Notes under the pieces: model-generated
What the model saw: the letters and a program-made list of their open reading frames with translations, nothing else
Databases searched by the model: none
What the model was told of the DNA's origin: nothing
Source of the DNA: Diaporthe sp. PMI_573
Lineage: Eukaryota > Ascomycota > Sordariomycetes > Diaporthales > Diaporthaceae
DNA length: 64,000 bases
Direction of reading: 5' to 3'
Assembly (NCBI GenBank): GCA_021399435.1
Contig: JAJTUP010000001.1
Coordinates: 496,001 to 560,000 of the forward strand
Made by a program: the position numbers and the translations under genes
Part shown: positions 1 to 10,780 of the stretch, piece after piece
How the letters are laid out: each line of letters starts with the position of its first letter
How positions within the stretch are numbered: the stretch's first letter is position 1

Positions 1-871
1 TCTTGGCGATTCCCTGGACACTCTCGCTGGTAACGCTGTTGATGACGTTCTTTGAATCCGGCACCACGATCGTCACGTTATCTCCGTCGACCAGCGCACC
101 AATGAAGCCGCTCGTGCTGAACTCATCTATCTCGGAGTGGGTGGCACTGTCCAGGTGCAGGGTGATGTCGAAGCCCTCCTTGCGCGCCTTGTCCGACCAC
201 CTCATGACAGGCGCGTAGTTACCACCAATCTTGGCGCTGCCGGTGCCGTTGGGGGCGGCACGGTCAAACTCTTCCAGGATGAGGGCTTTCACGGGATGTA
301 CGCCGTGGTAGACGCCCGTGGGCAGGACGTAGACACAGAATGTGTACTCCTCGGGCGGGCTCAGGCCGAGCTGTGCGCTCGAGCCATACATCTGCGGTCG
401 CACGTACATGGCAGCGCCCGTGTCGTGCGGTGGCACCCACTCGGCATTGAGGGCGACGGCGGCCTTGCAAGCATCGATGAACATGTCGACGGGGACCGGC
501 GGGATGGAGACACACTCGGCGCTGTGCTGCATGCGGGAGGCGTTGCGGTCGGGGCGGAAGATCTGGATTGAGGAGTCACCAGGGGTGCGGAAGGCCTTGA
601 GGCCCTCGTAGACTTGTTGGCCGTAGTTGAGGGCAGGTGCCATGCCGTGGATACGGATGAAGGGGTCGGTGACGAATTGGAGCGGCGTCCATTTGCCCGT
701 CTTGTGGGAGTAGTGGGACTCGATGTGGCCGTTGACTGGAGCAGGCGAGGGACAGTGTCAGCCGATGGGACAGCACGCCGCTGGGAGACCAATTGACCTA
801 CCTTCGTGCATGCGGAAGCCAATGTTGGCCCAATCGAGGGCAGTAGAAGGGGGCGGAGGGAATGAAGGCAT
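1..871 (-). CDS. Branched-chain amino acid aminotransferase, 5' part (3' end outside window)
   Basis: Encodes the N-terminal part of a class IV PLP-dependent transaminase that interconverts Leu/Ile/Val and their 2-keto acids. The frame reads MPSFPPPPSTALDWANIGF, then segments typical of the family: HYSHKTGKWTPLQFV, MAPALNYGQQVYEGLKAF, IFRPDRNASRM and GNYAPVMRWSDKARKEGFD. Two exons are visible: exon 1 is 871-802 and the intron 801-736 (66 bp, GTAGGT...CAG). The second exon starts at 735 and stays open to base 1, ending in ...SESVQGIAK, so the C-terminal half with the PLP-binding region is missing because of the window edge, not a mutation. The start ATG at 871-869 gives the expected cytosolic-type N-terminus without an evident targeting sequence. 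Whether it is the housekeeping enzyme or a pathway-specific paralogue cannot be decided here. Confidence 0.9.
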
Positions 872-1512
872 CGTGAAGGTCGTTTCGGGCGTGGCTGTCG
901 AGGGGCGGTGGAGCAGCTGTTCATAGTCAAGCAGGGTCAGCCGAGAGCATGAGCTTGCAAAAAGCTGACCAACGGGACAGTGGATTGTTTACCTGGTCGG
1001 TCGGATAACTCGGTAGATGCGGCGACAGCAACAATTCAAGAAAGGAGGCGAAGTAGTCTCGAGTCTGAGGTTGTACGGAATTGTGTACACAGTAAACAGT
1101 CACAGGAGGGGGAAACTATGGAGGACCCAGAAATTATTCTCGTCGGGTTACGCAAGGGCCAGACTTTAAGACTTGGGTACCTAAGTACTGTGCACCCTCC
1201 GATTGCGGACTGCGGGGTCCTTCCACCAACGAGCGACTGGGCAATGCGCATTTGAGTCAGGGTCTCGGAGGATGTGCAAGGGCAGGAAGTGGGTGGGGTG
1301 GGGTGCAATTGTGCAGATCTGGGGTAAGGGTCGAGGTGGGCAGGTGGACAGGGGTGGTCTGAAAAGGTGTGCTAGGAATAGTGGCAGGGTTAGGGCCTGA
1401 TCATGGAGGCCCAACGTAGTATATTATTATTCACTGACACCTAGATTCTATTACTCCACATCTGATAATTCCTTCACGATGAACCTATCTGCGAGAAATG
1501 GAAGGCCCAACC
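872..1512. other. Intergenic region upstream of the aminotransferase
   Basis: Lies between the aminotransferase start and the kinase stop, both on the minus strand. No convincing reading frame. It probably holds the aminotransferase promoter and the kinase 3' UTR. It contains the G-rich repeat described separately. Confidence 0.6.
1291..1340 (+). repeat. G-rich dispersed repeat, copy 1 (partner at 10441)
   Basis: About 50 bp matching 10441-10490 at roughly 88% by eye. Of six mismatches, three (positions in GCAATTGTGCAGATCT) are transitions relative to the partner (GCGATTGCGCAGATCC). The first half, GGGTGGGGTGGGGTG, has G-runs compatible with a quadruplex. Confidence 0.7.
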
Positions 1513-3812
1513 CTATTCATGTACCGGTATACACAATTTACGCATGCCGCCAAGTCTAAATGCAAGCGCATCAGCGTGTATACGGCCCTTCTCAGCATGG
1601 CTCGTGGTTTTGATTACGAGCATCTCCTGCTCGATCAGATCGAGGAACTGGTGCATATACTCCGTGCAGACTGGAAGCCTATGCAGCCTCTCGATAAACT
1701 AAACCATGCAGGTTAATTATCATCCAGTGATCGAACCAAGTACCCTAAGAGTACTACTATTGGATTGACACTGAGAGAGACTGATCAACTCACCTTTGTG
1801 ACCGTTGGCTTCATGACGACTTCCCATACGCCACTTTCACTGATACTCTTCACCTTGAAGAAGGTGCCCTCCGTAGCCCTCGGAGAGCGTGGTCCCGTCG
1901 TCTCGGCGACACGCAACTGCTCAAATTCTTGGACCAGGTCCCACCCTCCGAGAAGCCAGGCAGCCATCTCCAGGTACAGGCACCCAAGGGCCCAGATATC
2001 GTGGGATCGGCCAACCTTGCCGTTCTCGGTGTCGTACTCTGGCGGGCGGTAGGCTGCGGTCATAGAGACTTTACTGGGCGATTTGTATATATTGGCAACG
2101 CTGGTCTTGAACTCGGCCAAACCCAGATCGGTTATCTTCAGGGTTGGCCTTTCAAACTCATTGTCGACGCGGTCAAACCACAGAATGTTCTGCGGCTTGA
2201 TGTCTCCGTGGCGCCCGAAAAGCTTCAGCGATCCAGATCGAGATCTGCTGCTGATGAGCTCTTTTGGAACGAATGGGTGGTCGCCCGACTTTCTGGAATA
2301 TGCTGTCTCGTGTTGGTGGATCTTGGAAAGGCCTCTAGCAATTCCATAACATTGCTCGGCCACCCAGGTGGTTGTGTCGCGGTTCACTATCGGTTGAGGA
2401 TTGATGTCCCTCCAGTAGGACCTCAGATCACCGCCAGCCCAAGGGAAAATCAAGTAGTACTCGTTTCCTTGTTGGTAAGTGGCCAAAAGTGAGATCAAAT
2501 GTGTATGAGAATCACCACTGAAAGTGACAAGCATGTCGACCTCTTGTTTGAAAAGGTCTTTATCCCGTGAGGAGAGACATTTGACGGCAAAACTAGTGCG
2601 ACCATCACCTCTACCCTATGTTGAAATGTAAGTCAGATGATGCTTTAATGACAAATATTCAGGCTGGACTTGAGCAGCTAACATACCGCTTGAGTGGTGA
2701 AATTGTGGTGATCCGGGTGGATCTCAACCTTGAACACGGTACTGTGACCACCCTCTGAGACTTCGTCATCGGAATGGAGACGGCTGTCCTTTGTGAAAGG
2801 AAGGGGGTGTTTGTGGCTCAGTTCCAGGTGTTTGACATCCCTGCGCTGGCCCTTCTCAAATGTCGGGGCCAGCACTGACCATTGCCACTCCTCGAATGAT
2901 CTGATGGATGAAGGGCCCCAGGACGCAAAGCAGCTCAACGCATCTTGTGGTTTACCTCGCCGTCCGAGTCCAAATAGATAGGAGCCAGGCCGAGAGACCT
3001 TGCAAAGAGGCAGGTCATTGTCTGTCACGTCGTCTGTGATGAATGCCTCGATATGCAGGACCTGGTTTACAAGCACCAACAGAGAAAATATCTTCTTGAA
3101 CGGTCGATCTCCACAGATACGTTCTGCAAGCCTGTCGATGTTTGCAGATCCAATTCGTCGAAATTCTCGCCAGCGGCGCAATTCCTGGCCGACAACTTCC
3201 TCGGTAATGTGCGTTGTGAATGTGCTGTTCGGGAAGAATCCTTTGTCCCTCCGCTGATTTTCGCACTCTATGAGAGAGCCAAGCAGAAGGTCCTCGCACT
3301 TGATCGATGTTCCTTCGGTTCCGTTTGGGATATAGAGACCAGGTGCGTCGGCCTGTGACTCGGACTGTCGGCACAAGATAATGTCAGCCGTTTGGAGGAG
3401 TAAAAAAAGACATCAAATGCGCAACCACCACGTACTACCGTCAAGTCATCATCTCCGTCATCGAAGCTCTCAAGTCCATCGGAGGAGTATTCACTCCTCG
3501 GGGAAAGACATGGCGTGTTCGTCGCAGATGGTGGGAAAGCTGAAAGACTTGGCGAAGAGCTTGTACTGAAGCTAGATGACCTGGAAGTTCTTCCAGTCTC
3601 CGTACGTTCGCTAGTGATGGTTAACTTCGGCACTGAGATGGCTGCTCGCGAGATCTGATCGTTATTTCCTGCGATGGTCAATTTGATTAGCTCAGATTCT
3701 ACTGGTCAATATATCCAGATTCTACGGTCACCGCAGACTGGGCTGTGGTATGCTTACCTTGCACTTCTTCCACGCCCTGCACCGCACACGAACCGTTGTC
3801 CCTGGCAGTCAT
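1513..3812 (-). CDS. Protein kinase domain protein (656 aa), allorecognition-type
   Basis: A Ser/Thr-kinase-like protein, reconstructed as five exons: 3812-3758, 3668-3439, 3364-2687, 2615-1794 and 1698-1513. Every junction is GT-AG and keeps frame. Residues 1-95 are Ser-rich and low-complexity. Residues 96-300 are a non-catalytic N-region. The kinase fold starts near residue 300 with a degenerate glycine loop (EGGHSTVFKV), has FAVK (Lys about 333), the hinge-like stretch YYLIFPWAGGDL, the catalytic loop HGDIKPQN (Asp about 459) and DLG in place of DFG. The last exon ends in a short helical tail (residues 596-656). The usual catalytic Lys/Asp/Asn residues are present, so activity is plausible. 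It is head-to-head with the kinase-HET gene at 5841 and shares its FPWAGG and DLG features. Family knowledge: such kinases are expanded in filamentous ascomycetes near HET and NLR-like genes. A role in non-self response is inferred. No ATG precedes exon 2 in frame, which supports the extra 55-nt first exon. Confidence 0.8.
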
Positions 3813-5840
3813 CTCTCTCTATGGAAACTCAGTGCGTCTCAAGAATTTTCACAATTATTGAGCAAAGATCGTTGTAGTGAGGCAAAGGAGAAATTTGAAA
3901 AGAAATTTTGCAGACTCGAGAAACTGTTGGGCTCGTGATCGTGACGTGTCGATGCTGCATTCGTTGTTGGGAGACATGATCCACTCACTGCTGGCATGAC
4001 AGCTGGCTGCAGGAAGTTAAATAATCACATCTGGTCGTTTTCCACAATCTCAATTTGGGCCTCCAAGGGTTTGTACAATACCTAGACTGCAGTGTAAAAA
4101 CTAGAATCCTACAGCCGGGCGGAATCCTCCTCAGCCAGGCTGAACTCCCCAAGTGAGGCTCAATTTCCCTCAGCCCTTTGCTGACCCCTAGGCTATTGTT
4201 GCAAAGCCTTTTGGGGGCCGTTGTAGCCCCTGCGCCTCAGCAAACACCCCTTGGTCGCCAAGTAAAGTTGCTAGAACACGGCCCTTCTCAAATGAGCGAT
4301 CAAATACGTTTGTGTCTGCCTTGATAGCACCAATATTGTGGCTGCTTCGGGGTCCGATGTTGGGCAAAGCTTTTCGAGCGTCAGTAAAATCGTAAGAGCA
4401 GTGAGGATCAGAGACAGCGTACTTAGCAGGCTCAAGCGGTTACTGCTTACCTGGAGAGCATAGTAGAGATAGGCTCCCGCTCCTTTTACTTTTCCTTAAA
4501 ACAAAAAGAAGAAGAAAGAGGAAAAAGAATACCACCGAAACGAACGAGACGTTACCATAATGATCCGGTACCTAAACTGTACGATATAAAATTGGTCTCA
4601 AACCTTGAACGACCAAGGACCTTGGGCTCAACTGGTATTGCACTCCATGGCCTGAGGAAATGTGCGTTTTGAAAGGGTTCTCGGGACGCAACATGCCGGT
4701 CACTTCCTTATTTCCGAACCTTTGGTCATGGATAAGGCGATGAAATTGCGGACAAAGCGTGCTTGTTAGCTGATAGCATTTGTGCATCCGATTTGATAGC
4801 TTCTCGAGGTTACCGAGTCAACAAGTCAGGGAGAAATGTTGATTTCAGCAGGCGAGCTTGGAACAATAGGCAAATATGGGCAAAGACGGGCTGTGTTTAT
4901 GATTAAGAATTAGTGGAAATGTTCGGTGCAGGGTGGAAGCACCACAACCTTCCCGAAGAAGCAGCTCGTCATACTCGGACCGAGATTGCTCTATACTGCA
5001 TTGAGCAATTGACTAGCCCTTATTGAAGTAACACCATTTTGAGCCTTACCATTCCGGAATATTTCGTTGTAGGAAGTGGACTTATCGTTGGCAAAAGGTC
5101 AGGCTCTGCCAGAGGGTGTGATGGCTCCATTTGATCACGAGCTGACCACTATCCTATACATACAGTCATACCCTCCTGGGGGATGACGGTGGGTGGGTGC
5201 TCACCCTGGCGAATGCATGCATATACAGGCATCCTGTCGCGTATCACCATCCCATTTCGGGGCCGGCGCTTCCACTCAGCCACTCAGGAGCTGATAACCG
5301 GAGCCTCGTGGTTGCCTGGTCTCTGATGGCGGCTGCCCAGACACGGCGCCCCTGGGAATGCAGCCCGGGGGCGCCGTGACGGGGAGGATCATCAGCACAA
5401 TCGATTGTGTTTGACAGGTCCTCACCACACTTTGGCATAATCCCGGACGATGGACTGGAATTTAGCCGGCTGCAAGTGATCCTGGAGGCGTCCACCTTCA
5501 CATACTGGACTGACACCGGTCAACTTCACCCCCACACTTCGCCAATCTCCCTTCTTCCTGGGTTGCAAACGCTGACTCACTCCGAATGGACACCTCGGTA
5601 CAGTGCTTTGTCACATGCACCGGCCTTTCCTAGAATGATGACCCAAGCTGGCGGAATGTCCGCATACAAGCCTGCTTTCATATCCCTACGCCGCAGAGCC
5701 GCATGTGGGCCCCCCTCCCCCAGCACGAACACCACTTTCTTCAGCTATATAGGCAACACGTGCTGACTGGCAGTAGCCCAATCGATGGTTCCAAACGCAG
5801 TTGCGCATTCTTCTGACACTCACTCCCAAAGACATCCACC
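3813..5840. other. Shared divergent intergenic region between kinase and kinase-HET genes
   Basis: About 2 kb with no credible gene. The ORFs at 4572-4787 (-) and 5407-5766 (+) have no recognisable features. It must hold both promoters. The last 80 bases before 5841 include a favourable start context (CCACCATG). Confidence 0.55.
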
Positions 5841-8800
5841 ATGCAAAACCCTATCCTTGATCTGGTGCAACACGTTAACAACGCTCTGAGAGAGTCTCAC
5901 TTCCCAAACCCGCGGAATGGATACTTTGCATCAAGAAACACACTGCAGGCCATCACGGGCCCCTCGGTCACTCGCACAATCTGGCCCAACTCACTGCCGG
6001 ATAGGAAACTCGTCGAATTCATCAGCCAGCACGCCCGGGAACTTTTCGCCATCGCAATTATCATTGGCGTCGAAAACCAGGCCTTGGTAGACATGATGCG
6101 GCTCTTCATGATGCACGGAAAAACAGACCGCAGCCTTCCGATCTCCGAGGGTGACCTGTTGAAGATGTGGCCCGGAGATTTGGGCCGAAGGCGGCGCTTT
6201 GGAAATTCTCAACATCTCTTCAAGCCTCAGACTTTCCCAAGGCTTGTCAGATTCTCAGTCATTCGTCTTGGGCAAAATACTGTCCTTCCAATCCTAGAAT
6301 CGCAGAATATGGCTCAAGGGCAATTCGGAATCGTCTACAAGGTCAGGCTCCACGTAGACTGCCTGGATTTGGGTGATCCTATTCGCCAGGTACGACGAAA
6401 TGAACAGCTCTTGTCGAAACATATACATCGCTCTTTCGTTAATTACTACCCGGGTAGTATCCAAACGCTTGTTTAAGTCTATTGAAAGACCAAAATAATG
6501 ATCAACTAATACCAGTGTCCTAGGCACAAGGCGAGGCTGCTATCAAGGAGCTACGGGATTCCATCGACCACGAAAAGGCACGGCGCGCTTGGAACAGGGA
6601 GGTCAAAGCTCTGAATAAAATTTGTCAGCTTCGACTCCTGCATATAGTGGATATCGCAGCTATGATCGTCATTGGGAACAAGCAGTACTTCCTCTTCCCA
6701 TGGGCTGGTGGTGGCAACCTCATAAACCTCTGGCGAGCTCGAAACAGCTATGGGGACCGTTCTACCATTGCCCGCCAACACATCCCTACTATTATAAACC
6801 AGTTGGTCGGCCTGACAGGCGCATTGGCAAGACTACACGCTTTTGCAAATGGCAATTCAGAGTCTTACCGCCATGGCGATCTGAAACCTGAGAATATCCT
6901 CATCTTTGACGTCAACAATCCCGGCTTCCTAGGCGTCTGGAAGATGGCCGACCTGGGACTCGCAAGACACCACGTGATAGCAACCGGTGAGCGGTCCTTC
7001 ACCAAGTCCAATTTCGGGGCCGGTACGATATCCTATCAACCCCCGGAAACCTTCAGGCCCACAGCCGCACCGACTTCAAGGCTCTATGATGTCTGGTGCA
7101 TGGGTTGCATCATTTTGCAGCTAATGACGTGGCTACACTACGGCATCGAGAAAGTCCACGAGCTCACGGGAGCCACCAAGTCCGGATTCACCAAGGGCGA
7201 AAGTTCCTACTGGTACGCAACTTCCTGGCAAGACACAACAGGCCTTCGCGGAACTCGAATCCACCCGGCAGTCACGAAGCACATGGCACAAATGAAGCTT
7301 GACGTCCAGGGTTCGGGAGCTTTACAAGAACTATTGCATATCATCGAGACAAAGCTCCTTGTCGTCCAGCTCCCACCAAACGCCGTGACAACGGTGCCGG
7401 GTTGTCGGACCAACGCTGCAGATCTCCATCAATCTCTACTGAGAATACAGGCTCAATGCAACAATCCACGGTATTGGAACTCTGGTTACAGTATTGCACA
7501 ACAGACAGGTCATCTGCAAATACCGCAAGGGTGGAACCTGGATGTTGGCGGGAGGAACAAAGTAAGTTGTAACTTTCTGATCAGCAGTATAGAGGACAGG
7601 CCCTTTCTTCCTACGTGCATATGTCCCTTACGGAAAAAGCCACGATCTCTTATTCACCGGTTCGATTTTCAATTCAAGATCAGATGATAATAACCTTGAT
7701 GCAGGACGTGAGTAGGATGCGACGAAGATGATTGTCCGAGGTAGGGACTAACAAAGCGAGCAGTATGTGAGACGTGCCCGGTTAAACGATTTCTAATTTT
7801 ACATTCACTTGCTAACTCATAGATCAATTTGCTTCTGCTCAAAGAATGTAAGTTCCTGTTCCGATATTTCCAAGAAGTCTAGATGATGACATTCGAGCTC
7901 TGACACAAATACATCCAGCATGTAAGTAAATTGATCATGACGAATTCCTATGTCACGCTGCCGTTACTGGGCAATCGTATGCTGACTCTGGCCTGAGTAG
8001 ACGGTAATGAGAAAATAAGTTTATTTCTTGGTGCTAAATATGCTAACCTATCCCAGACCGTGAGTCTTCTTCTTTTCATTTTGTTTTCTTTCTCTTCCCT
8101 CCCGGCGGTTATCATGGAAGCATCTCTGACGGATCGTTATAGCTCAATGATACCTGGGTGAGAGCTACAGACAAGACTTCCATTTTGAGGCTTCTCCGCC
8201 GTCCTGAGCTACGAGACTTTATCGCCTCAGACACAATTCCCGACCCAAAGCTCTGTACCAAATGTAGGAACATGGACTTCTTTGAGGGGATGTTTCAGAT
8301 CGCAGACACTTTCCAGGACCTGCGGAAGGAGGCTAGCTTTTGCGACTTCTGCAAAATGCGGTGGTATCTGGGGAGGGACTCATTTTCTCATGAAGTGCGG
8401 AGTATTCTATTTGAAGTAGTGGACTCAGATCTGCAGCTATTCCACCGGCCGGTCATCAGTTTACTGGCCTGCCACGAAGGCCCAGGTGCGTTTTTCCGCC
8501 CGTTCGGTCAGGATATGAGATACAATTTCAGGATTTTAGTGGTTACTGACACAAACCTTTTCGAAGACCCCGGGGATGACAGCAGCGAGCCTACCGACAA
8601 CTGGCCTCAAATTGGTCTACCCCGACTGCCTCCGGTGGGCAGTGAAGCACACTTCACCATACTTCGAGATTGGCTAGAAGAGTGCGATGAACAACATGAA
8701 GACTGCCAACCTGTCAAAGGTGCCAGCTTTCGTCTACCCACGAGACTGATAGACGTGGGGGCAACGGGCGGAACGGAAGTGAGGCTGTATGAGACCAAGG

Positions 8801-10223
8801 ACGGTGATACGTTTGAGTATCTTGCTCTGTCTCACCCTTGGGGGCCTGACCGCTCGTCGCACTTCTGCACGTATCCCGAGAATCTAGGCCACTACCTGCA
8901 AAGAATTCCACTCGAAGACCTCCCGCAGACATTCCAAGATGCGGTGGAGGTAACGAGGAGTTTGAAGCATCAATACTTGTGGATTGACTCAATCTGCATC
9001 ATCCAGGGTCCCCGTGGCGATTTCAACGAGCAGGCGAAGCATATGGAGGGGATCTTCCGCCACGCTTACTGCGTGCTAGCTGCGAGCTGTGCCATGGACC
9101 AGCAAGACGGGTTCTTGAAGCCCAGGGACGAGAGGAGATGCTTGAAACTTCACCAGAACCTCCCCGGCCGCCTTCCGATATACGCCTGTGAATTCATCGA
9201 CAACTTCCAGCAACATGCGCTGGACAGCCATCTTAATAAGAGAGGTTGGGTGCTGCAGGAGCGGGCATTGGCGCGGCGTACAATCTTCTTCACCGAGAAG
9301 CAGACATATTGGGAGTGTGGGGCGGGTGTGCGGTGCGAGACCAGCATGACAATGAACAAGTAAGTGGCCAGCTGGCTCTAATTCCTGCACACAGGGACAA
9401 GTGAGCTCACAATTGGATATCTAGTAAACTCGCCTCGTTTCTCGGCGACTCCAGATTCCCCGAAATCGGAATGAGATCCACCCACGGAAGCAAGATCCTG
9501 TTGTTTCAAGACCTCTACTCGAAATACTCGCGCTTGGAGCTGTCGCACGACACAGATCGGCCCGTCGCCATCGCGGGCATCGAGAAACACCTTATTTCCA
9601 GCTTCGAAGTCCGGGGCGGATTTGGCGTCCTCGACGATGGAGACCGCGGCCTTCTCTGGCGGAGCCTGCTATGGCAACGAGGACATGACGCAGCAAACGA
9701 GCTGAAAAGGATTGATTTCCAGTCGCCCAAGGTTGGCACCGCAGTCATCATCTCGCCACCTTCGTGGTCGTGGATGGCCTACAAGGGCGCCATCGACTAC
9801 CTGGACCTCCCATTTGACGGGGTGGACTGGGAGGAAGATGACATACGCTTCCGGTGGCTGTCTGGCACGGGGAACTCGTGGAGCTACAGCGGAGACTGCT
9901 TGGCGTGCCCCCTGGAGCTTACCGTGTGCGGGCGTTCGTTCGACTTGCGGGCAGCAAGGGCGTCAGATAGTGCCAGCATCATGCTCGATGATCCTGACAG
10001 GACCGATGAGTTGGAGCCATTCCTGAAGTGTGTCGTTCTCGGCAGGTCAAAAGGTCAGGCGCAGGATTCGAGCGATGCAAGGGCTCATTACGTCCTTCTG
10101 GTAACGCCCTCAGAACCACCAGGAGGAGGTTCGTCCCCAATTTACAATCGGGCTGGTGTCGGATACGTGCCCGGGGCTCTTATCGACTTCACTGAGCAGG
10201 TGGTGCCGGGAGAGTTGCGATGA
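5841..10223 (+). CDS. Protein kinase-HET domain fusion protein (about 1206 aa)
   Basis: Ten-exon model: 5841-6389, 6524-7561, six 3-nt exons (7705, 7764, 7845, 7919, 8001, 8057), 8143-9359 and 9425-10223, all in frame. The N-terminal kinase has a glycine loop GQFGIVYKV (about residue 160), AAIKEL, YFLFPWAGGGNL, HGDLKPEN (about 300), DLGLAR in place of DFG, then a PPE and DVWCMGC segment. After the microexon linker the C-terminal half opens with LNDTW, a Cys cluster (LCTKC...CDFC) and a HET domain near residues 760-905 with YLALSHPWG and YLWIDSICIIQ, ending in the usual post-HET PSWSWMAYKG region. HET domains in known incompatibility proteins (for example HET-E, PIN-C) trigger cell death on non-self recognition. 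Here the kinase replaces the usual NACHT/WD sensor. It lies head-to-head with the kinase at 1513-3812. Kinase and HET assignments are firm; sensing and killing roles are inferred. Confidence 0.82.
7562..8142 (+). other. Chain of seven introns separated by six 3-nt microexons
   Basis: Introns 7562-7704, 7708-7763, 7767-7844, 7848-7918, 7922-8000, 8004-8056 and 8060-8142 (143, 56, 78, 71, 79, 53 and 83 bp). The exons between them are GAC, TAT, AAT, CAT, ACG and ACC, all phase 0, coding Asp-Tyr-Asn-His-Thr-Thr. Donors are GTAAGT, GTGAGT, GTGAGA, GTAAGT, GTAAGT, GTAATG and GTGAGT. Every intron has a branch-like CTAAC, CTGAC or AATAAC shortly before its AG. The upstream ORF hits a stop at 7685-7687, so splicing is required to reach the HET half. 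Skipping the whole chain from 7562 to 8142 would also keep frame. Exon boundaries are read from signals only. Confidence 0.65.
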
Positions 10224-10780
10224 AATATGGCGCTCAATTTTCTTGAGCGTATGTAGCGTGTCGTGGGACAATTTAGCGAGGCTAGACTACATCAGGCGGA
10301 GGCAGATCGAAAAAGTCCTGGCGCGCGCAGGTGTCATCCACCAGCTGTGTCCTGGTTGCCTCAAACTTCCCCTTGGGAGAAGAGACTAGAGTCCAAAAGG
10401 GAACAAGCTGGCCTCGGTATCTGCTTGGGGCCAGAGGTGGGGTGGGGGTGGGGTGCGATTGCGCAGATCCGGGGTAAGGGTCCAGGTGGGGTGGACAGGT
10501 GGACTGGGTGGGTACCTAGGTACCTAGGTATCTCCGACGACGTCCGGGAAGGAACTGCACACACTACTGGTCTCACGTCTTTCTGTCGCGACTCGATGCT
10601 TCCTCGGATGTCAAGTTTGATTTGCTTAGCAGTGCCAGTGTTGGCCTCGTCCTCTGATGTCCTACTCCCCCTTCAAATTTCTTTTCTTGTCTCACCAAAT
10701 CACCACCGAGAACTCCAACCCCAAGCGCCTCAACAACAAAACTCCATTTCCATCCCATCCCCTTCCTTTCCATTCCGTCC
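10224..10780. other. Intergenic region between kinase-HET and Clr5 genes (convergent)
   Basis: Convergent 3' ends. It contains the second copy of the G-rich repeat and, at 10513-10530, two overlapping palindromic CCTAGG/TACCTAGGTA units. No gene seen. Confidence 0.55.
10441..10490 (+). repeat. G-rich dispersed repeat, copy 2 (partner at 1291)
   Basis: Same orientation as copy 1. The two copies lie about 9.1 kb apart and bracket the kinase and kinase-HET genes. This copy keeps CpG and CpC at sites that read TpG, CpA or TpG-like in copy 1, as expected for cytosine deamination in copy 1. Confidence 0.7.

Noticed and set aside
1498..1716. 72-aa plus-strand ORF
   Set aside because: It is the reverse shadow of the last exon (1698-1513) of the minus-strand kinase.
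7821..7847. Longer exon ATC..AAT starting after CATAG at 7822
   Set aside because: It is 25 nt and would break the frame for all later exons; the AAG acceptor at 7844 gives a 3-nt exon and keeps frame.
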